Positions 59,718 through 64,000 of a stretch of DNA of 64,000 nt are shown piece after piece. Position 1 is the first letter of the stretch. Each line of letters begins with the position of its first letter. Origin of the DNA: Paucibacter sp. Y2R2-4 (GTDB taxonomy: Bacteria; Pseudomonadota; Gammaproteobacteria; Burkholderiales; Burkholderiaceae_C); the NCBI RefSeq assembly GCF_025717535.1, contig NZ_JAJIRO010000003.1, positions 186,001-250,000 of the forward strand, written 5' to 3'. The position numbers and the translations under genes were made by a program. The notes beneath the pieces are model-generated. The model was not told the origin of the DNA, searched no databases, and worked only from the letters and a program-made list of their open reading frames with translations.

Positions 59718-59851
59718 AGGCCCATCAACGCCCTAGGCTGGGTTTGTACCGTCTATGCCGAGCTTTTTGCAGGCGGTCGCAAGCGGGCTGCTGAGCTGGG
59801 CGGGTCTACTTACATTGGCAACACTGTGCTTTAGATAGGGGTTGCCAGCTC

Positions 59852-60484
59852 ATGAACTCAAAGGCTCAAACATCGAAATTGCGTTCGCGCAGTGGCCGGC
59901 TGATAGGGGCGGTCTGGACTCTGGGCCTGCTGGCCAGTCTGTCCTTCGCGCCGGGGGCTCACAGCGAGGAGCTGCGCGCCGAAGGCAGCTTGGAGCTGAG
60001 CACAAGGGATGGCGACAAGCCCGTCAAGCAGCGCTTTGCTGCCGGCCTCAGTGTGCAAGAACAGGCCAATCTGCAAGAGATGGGCTTGCCTCTTTACCCC
60101 GGCGCCATGGCGCAACGCGACAGCAAGGACGACAAGCCGGGGGCCACTGTCGGCTTGTCCTTCGGCCCCTTCAAGTTCAAGGTGCTGGTTTCAAAATTCG
60201 CCAGCACCGACAGCCTGGATGCAATTGATCGCTTTTATCAAGCCGCCCTGAGCCCCTATGGCCAAGTCTTGAATTGCAGCGCAGGCGTCAAGCAGCCGGC
60301 GAAAAAGGAAGCCAAGACCGGCAGTGATGAATCAACGCGGCTCAGCTGCAACGAAGTCAGCGCCTCGGTCAGCGAGCGGGTCTACAAGGCCGGCAACGAC
60401 AAGAACTTCCGCCTGGTCAGCATGAAGCAGGTGGGCGAGCAGGTGCACTTCCAACTGGTGCGCCTGGAGCTGCGGGGGATTTAG
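59852..60484 (+). CDS. Exported hypothetical protein
   Basis: A 210-residue protein with a signal peptide (LIGAVWTLGLLASLSFAPGAHS). The mature part contains LPLYPGAMAQRDSKDDKPGA, a core LSFGPFKFKVLVSKFAST and a Cys pair (LNCSAG and LSCNEV) that may be disulfide-bonded. No family was recognised, though the phrase Y-P-G-A followed by a beta core recalls small periplasmic proteins of unknown function. It is convergent to the pair at 60555-62221 across a hairpin. Confidence 0.75.
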   Translation: MNSKAQTSKLRSRSGRLIGAVWTLGLLASLSFAPGAHSEELRAEGSLELSTRDGDKPVKQRFAAGLSVQEQANLQEMGLPLYPGAMAQRDSKDDKPGATVGLSFGPFKFKVLVSKFASTDSLDAIDRFYQAALSPYGQVLNCSAGVKQPAKKEAKTGSDESTRLSCNEVSASVSERVYKAGNDKNFRLVSMKQVGEQVHFQLVRLELRGI

Positions 60485-60490
60485 GCCATC

Positions 60491-60520
60491 GCAGATCGCT
60501 GATTCAGGTCGGCGATCTGC
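60491..60520. terminator. Hairpin between convergent exported-protein genes
   Basis: GCAGATCGC (60491-60499) and GCGATCTGC (60512-60520) form a perfect 9-bp stem with a 12-base loop, seven bases after the stop of the upstream gene. It lies between two convergent genes, so it may stop transcription from either side, though no T run follows on either strand. Confidence 0.45.
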
Positions 60521-60554
60521 TGGCGCTTGGCTTTGGCTGCTCGCGGTCTCGCAT

Positions 60555-61514
60555 TCAGGATGGCGCAGTTGAGCTGGCTGTCGGGCAGGCGGGGTTCTCG
60601 TCCTCGTCGTCCAAGTGGAGTCGGCTGTTGGGAACAGCGAAGAGGTCACCCCGCAGCGTTTTGAGCAGTCGGTAATTGCAATCTTGGTGCAGCACTTGGG
60701 CGCGTTCGACTTTTTTCTTGCCGCCCACGGTATAGGCGACCGACTGGAAGGGCAAAGCTGCGATCTTGTTGCTGTCGGCCTGAGCGTAGGCAAAGCCAAC
60801 ATCAATAGCCTTACCGACCAATTGGGCGCAAACCTGTTTGAGTTGCTGACCCTCATCGGCATTCCAGTGCTCGACAGCGTCGGCTACTTCCAGTCGAGGC
60901 GACACCACCCGGACTCGCCCTTGCCACATGGCTTGCTGCGCATCCACCTGAACCGACATGGCGACATCGGCAATCAGGCTCAATCGATCCTGACTGATCC
61001 AGATGACCGGTGCCGGTTCGATCATGGAGCGGCTTGGGTTTTCCTGGTCTGGCCTGAGCAAGTGTGCTCGGTCTTTCAGCGTCGACTCCCCGACAGCGCC
61101 GTCAAACAAACTCGTCATGTTGATGGCACGAATGGCGGGCATCAGCGCCTCGAGGACACGATCAGCCTCTTGCTCGGCCTTGTTGCGCTGACGAAGCTTC
61201 TCGCCTTCCACAATCAGGCCATGGGTGACAACGCTTGCAAGAAAGCCGACCAAATTTCCGCCCGGATACAGCATATTGGCCATTGGCAGGCCAACCTGGT
61301 CCAAGCTGTAGACCCCGCGAAACATCACCGCCTCGGTGCTGGGCAGCTTTAGCGCGACTTTGTCTGCGGCTGTAGGTGCAGTAAGCGTGGCGGCCAAGGG
61401 CTTGCCCGGCTGCTCATTTGCAACTGCACCGAGGTTCAGCAGCCCCAGGCTTAAGGTGGTGGCCAGCAGTCCGGCTTTAAGGAGCCTTGGACTGCTGAAG
61501 GTCTGCCGGAACAT
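60555..61514 (-). CDS. Exported hypothetical protein in operon with a lipoprotein
   Basis: A 319-residue protein with a signal peptide (LKAGLLATTLSLGLLNLGAV). It has VMFRGVYSLDQVGLPMANML, a hydrophobic GNLVGFLASVV segment that may be membrane-associated, an amphipathic charged helix (EGEKLRQRNKAEQEADRVLE) and a C-terminal acidic tail. Its start shares one base with the stop of the lipoprotein gene upstream, so translation is coupled. No family was recognised. Three Cys are near the C-terminus. Confidence 0.75.
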   Translation of the reverse strand: MFRQTFSSPRLLKAGLLATTLSLGLLNLGAVANEQPGKPLAATLTAPTAADKVALKLPSTEAVMFRGVYSLDQVGLPMANMLYPGGNLVGFLASVVTHGLIVEGEKLRQRNKAEQEADRVLEALMPAIRAINMTSLFDGAVGESTLKDRAHLLRPDQENPSRSMIEPAPVIWISQDRLSLIADVAMSVQVDAQQAMWQGRVRVVSPRLEVADAVEHWNADEGQQLKQVCAQLVGKAIDVGFAYAQADSNKIAALPFQSVAYTVGGKKKVERAQVLHQDCNYRLLKTLRGDLFAVPNSRLHLDDEDENPACPTASSTAPS

Positions 61515-62221
61515 CAGCGCAGTGGTGCAGTCAGGATGTCTTTGGCTTCTTCAATGCTCTGGAAATAGGCATTGGTCAAGCCAGGGAATTTCGGGGCCTC
61601 GTCCCATTTACCTTCAGCCGCCTTTTGAACGTTGAAGGGCAGGAACCATTCATAAGCGTTGTTGCTGAGATTCACCACATAGCCGCGACCGATGACGACT
61701 GCCTTCGGATCGCTGGTTGGAATATAGGCCGAGTAGTTGCGATGCACGCCGATGGCTTGCACATCAACCACGATCAATTTGTCGATCTGATACTTGGAAG
61801 CCAATGACTTGAAGTCTTTCAAGGCGACATTGGGGCCCCCGGCTTTGAAGTCGGGCAAGGCTTCGATATTGAGCGCCTCATTCACAGCGACCACTTTGGC
61901 GCCCTTTTTCTGCAGCAAGCTGAGCAACTGAGTCTTGACCTTGGCCATGTCATCGACTGGCAAGGTCACCACATGGGCTGTTAGGCCGCTGTTTGCCACT
62001 GATGCGGTCGCCAGGCAAAGCAGGCAGCCTGCACCAGGGAAAGAAGTGTCGGCTTTGGGAATGGCAGTCATGGCCACGCCAATTCGGACATCAGGCTTGA
62101 TCAAGGACTCTTGCCCCAAGGCGACGGGCAACTGAGGTTTGACTGCGCAACCCGTCAACATCACCATCAAACCCATGGCGACGATAGACAACCATTTCGA
62201 TACTTGAATCTTCGTGTTCAT
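61514..62221 (-). CDS. Hypothetical lipoprotein in operon
   Basis: A 235-residue lipoprotein. The lipobox MLTGC follows the hydrophobic stretch SIVAMGLMVMLTGC. The mature part has VRIGVAMTAIPKADTSFPG, a Cys pair in GCLLCLAT, and an alpha/beta segment YQIDKLIVVDVQAIGVHRN. GGGAG precedes the ATG at 62221. It is first in a two-gene unit with the exported protein at 60555. The pair likely acts together in the envelope; role unknown. Confidence 0.78.
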   Translation of the reverse strand: MNTKIQVSKWLSIVAMGLMVMLTGCAVKPQLPVALGQESLIKPDVRIGVAMTAIPKADTSFPGAGCLLCLATASVANSGLTAHVVTLPVDDMAKVKTQLLSLLQKKGAKVVAVNEALNIEALPDFKAGGPNVALKDFKSLASKYQIDKLIVVDVQAIGVHRNYSAYIPTSDPKAVVIGRGYVVNLSNNAYEWFLPFNVQKAAEGKWDEAPKFPGLTNAYFQSIEEAKDILTAPLR

Positions 62222-62363
62222 CAGTCCGTTCTCCCTCAATGTAAGGGCGCGACTTTAGTGACAGGATTCAAGCCTGATCAATTCGGGCTCACCCTATCGC
62301 CGACTTCGGGGGGCGTGGTGTCATCGTGTTGACTTTCAGCAGTCTGGTCACGATGAGCATGGC

Positions 62364-63470
62364 TCACCACTGCAAACTTTGCTGGGGTTTCATATCAGCC
62401 CTGCCATCACCACGCAGCCAGCGCGCTTCATGGTCCAGCAGCCATTGCTTCCGAGCCAGGCCGCCGCCGTAGCCGACCAAGCTGCCGTCTTGCCCGATCA
62501 CCCGGTGGCAGGGCACGACGATGGAGACGCGGTTCTGGCCGTTGGCGGCTGCGACGGCACGAATCGCTTCGGGGCGTTGGAGTGCGCGGGCCTGCTCGCC
62601 GTAGCTGCCGGTGTGGCCGTAAGGGATGCGCTGGAGTGCATGCCAAACCGACTGCTGGAAGCTTGTGCCTGGCGTGTCCAGCGCGAGTTCAAAGACCCGG
62701 CGTTGGCCATGGAAATATTCGTGCAATTCGCGCACTGCTTGGCGAGTATGGGAATTTTCACCTGGTGTGATTCGCGCTCGCAGCAAACGCTGCAAGTCAC
62801 GGAACTCGGTCTCCAGCATGCGTCGGCTGACGAACTCAATCAGGCACACGCCGGCGTCGGTGGAGCAAACAAACATCGGCCCCAGCGGCGTGGTGAAGCG
62901 GTGCAGCAGGATGGTATTGAGGCTGTGCTCTTGCAAGGAAGAAGGTGCGGTGCCCATGATGCGTTTGAAGGTGTAGCCAAAGCCGCTGAGCGAGTCATAA
63001 CCGGCATCCATGGCGGATTGAGTGGCACTGCCGCCGGCCTTGAGCTGCTCAACCGCCGTGTTGATGCGTAGCTGGCGCTGGTAGGCCTGAAAAGTCATGC
63101 CGTGGTGGCGCAGGAACCAGCGCCGCAGAGCTTCAGGGCTGAGGCCTTGCTCTCGCAGCAAGCCGTCGCCGAGCTTTTCTTGTGGATGCGCGCGCAGCCA
63201 CTGTAGGGCCTGCAGCACCGGTGCTGGCGGGCTGTAGGCATGCTCGGTGGGTCGGCAGACCTTGCAGGGGCGAAAGCCGTTTTGCAGCGCGCCCTGGGCC
63301 TCGGAGAAAAAGCGCACATTCTGGCGCTTGGGCTTGCGGGCGCGGCAACTGGCGATGCAGAACACACCGGTGCTGGTCACCGCCGCGAAGAACACGCCGA
63401 CATGGTCTTCGGCGCGGTCCAGCAAAGCTTGGTAGTAACGGTCGGCTATTGCGCCGTCGGTGATTTCCAT
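62364..63470 (-). CDS. ada: Ada: methylphosphotriester-DNA methyltransferase, regulator and O6-methylguanine-DNA methyltransferase
   Basis: A 368-residue Ada of normal order. The N-terminal zinc domain has CIASC and CKVC (GFRPCKVCRP), whose Cys take methyl groups from phosphotriesters and turn the protein into an activator. An AraC helix-turn-helix region follows (LSPEALRRWFLRHHG, AMDAGYDSLSGFGYTFKRI). The C-terminal methyltransferase has the acceptor Cys in VVPCHRVIG (about residue 321). It repairs O6-methylguanine and controls the adaptive response to alkylation. Start at the ATG at 63470 with AGGA five bases before; a TTG at 63518 is possible. Confidence 0.96.
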   Translation of the reverse strand: MEITDGAIADRYYQALLDRAEDHVGVFFAAVTSTGVFCIASCRARKPKRQNVRFFSEAQGALQNGFRPCKVCRPTEHAYSPPAPVLQALQWLRAHPQEKLGDGLLREQGLSPEALRRWFLRHHGMTFQAYQRQLRINTAVEQLKAGGSATQSAMDAGYDSLSGFGYTFKRIMGTAPSSLQEHSLNTILLHRFTTPLGPMFVCSTDAGVCLIEFVSRRMLETEFRDLQRLLRARITPGENSHTRQAVRELHEYFHGQRRVFELALDTPGTSFQQSVWHALQRIPYGHTGSYGEQARALQRPEAIRAVAAANGQNRVSIVVPCHRVIGQDGSLVGYGGGLARKQWLLDHEARWLRGDGRADMKPQQSLQW

Positions 63471-63589
63471 GCTCGTCCTGCCGTCTTCCTGTGCATTGAA
63501 GAAGACCGCATTGTTCAAACGGCGGCGTTTTGCGGCAACCGAAAATTGGACGGGTATTTTTCAGGCCGGCTTGACTCAACCTTCCTGAC

Positions 63590-64000
63590 TCAGCCTTCTA
63601 AACGCTGCTGGAACACCAGACCCGCGTGCTCACGCAGCGCATGGAACTTGATCTTCGGCCAGTTGGCCTCGATGGCGCGCAGCTCGGGCGCGTATTCGAC
63701 CAGCACGGTCGGCGCGTCCACCGCGTCATAGGCCATGCGGTGGTCATTGGCGTCGATAAAGCGTTTCAGCTCCTTCTCGCCGCCGTCCTCGGGCGCGCAG
63801 GTGACCCAGCGTGCCACCTGGAAGCGGCTGCCGCTGATGCGGGCCTTGCAGCCATATTCATGCTCCAGGCGGTGCGCCACCACTTCGAACTGCAGCTGAC
63901 CGACGGCGCCCAGCAAGAGCACGCTGCCGGCGATGGGGCGGAAGACTTGAATCGCGCCTTCCTCGCCCAGCTGCTGCAGGCCGGCCTTCAATTGCTTGGT
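63590..64000 (-). CDS. prfC: Peptide chain release factor 3, C-terminal part
   Basis: The last ~136 residues of RF3; the gene continues beyond the right edge. QLKAGLQQLGEEGAIQVFRP, LLLGAVGQLQFEVVAHRLEHEY and FIDANDHRMAYDA match the C-terminal domains of the GTPase that recycles RF1 and RF2 from ribosomes. The frame is open to the edge, and no start is visible. It ends 119 bases before the ada start. Confidence 0.96.
   Translation of the reverse strand, partial: TKQLKAGLQQLGEEGAIQVFRPIAGSVLLLGAVGQLQFEVVAHRLEHEYGCKARISGSRFQVARWVTCAPEDGGEKELKRFIDANDHRMAYDAVDAPTVLVEYAPELRAIEANWPKIKFHALREHAGLVFQQRLEG

Overview
The window is high-GC chromosomal DNA, densely coded on both strands. It fits a free-living betaproteobacterium of the order Burkholderiales, plausibly near the Roseateles/Leptothrix/Rubrivivax/Comamonadaceae branch. 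The basis is gene content and protein style: several c-di-GMP enzymes, two PPK2 polyphosphate kinases, a liv-type amino-acid ABC operon with the order livGF-livK-livHM, proC next to ubiC and ubiA, a PEP-CTERM protein, and a stand-alone flavin halogenase. I see no rRNA, tRNA, CRISPR array, phage genes, transposase or plasmid functions. Genus-level placement is inference.

Layout. 1-4.2 kb: end of a GGDEF-EAL protein, a PPK2 kinase, a lipoprotein, a PAP2-like membrane protein and a small hypothetical gene. 4.2-8.4 kb: an Lrp/AsnC regulator divergent from putA (proline catabolism), ended by two strong hairpins. 8.5-16.2 kb: a signalling block with a PAS-GGDEF protein, a cytochrome c lipoprotein, an AI-2E family permease, and a co-directional trio (membrane GGDEF, sensor kinase, PhnD-like binding protein). 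16.3-24.8 kb: nitroreductase, a second PPK2 with a small partner, a DUF4105 protein, a patatin/BamA-like outer-membrane protein, proC, ubiC and a possible AP2-like protein. 24.9-29.0 kb: ubiA, a tryptophan-halogenase family enzyme, a PEP-CTERM protein, then a decayed second copy of the 5' part of ubiA that no intact gene explains. 29.1-36.2 kb: a CheY-like regulator, the complete branched-chain amino-acid type ABC transporter operon, a PAS-LuxR regulator and a possible Fe/2-oxoglutarate oxygenase. 36.3-42.3 kb: a very large hybrid kinase (GAF-PAS-PAS-HisKA-HATPase-REC-REC-HPt), a DinB-like protein and a LytS/LytR-type two-component pair. 42.3-49 kb: M13 peptidase, POT-family peptide transporter, alginate-export-type porin and an exported SDR. 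49-58.7 kb: small enzymes and regulators, including a MarR/EamA divergon, a sigma factor flanked by two DUF2892-like membrane genes, a LysR/hydrolase divergon and a racemase-acetyltransferase fusion. 58.9-64 kb: a family-3 type binding protein, three unrecognised exported proteins, Ada, and the 3' end of prfC.

How the genes work together. Nitrogen and amino-acid handling recurs: putA with its likely regulator, proC, the liv transporter, peptide uptake, an M13 peptidase, a proline-iminopeptidase-like hydrolase and an amino-acid racemase fusion. The other theme is signal transduction, with three c-di-GMP proteins and four histidine-kinase or response-regulator loci. The items most worth a second look are the racemase-GNAT fusion (57278-58510), the ubiA remnant that brackets the halogenase/PEP-CTERM pair (28650-28965), the sigma factor between two CPxC membrane proteins (53150-54176), and the palindromic operators in the MarR and LysR divergons.
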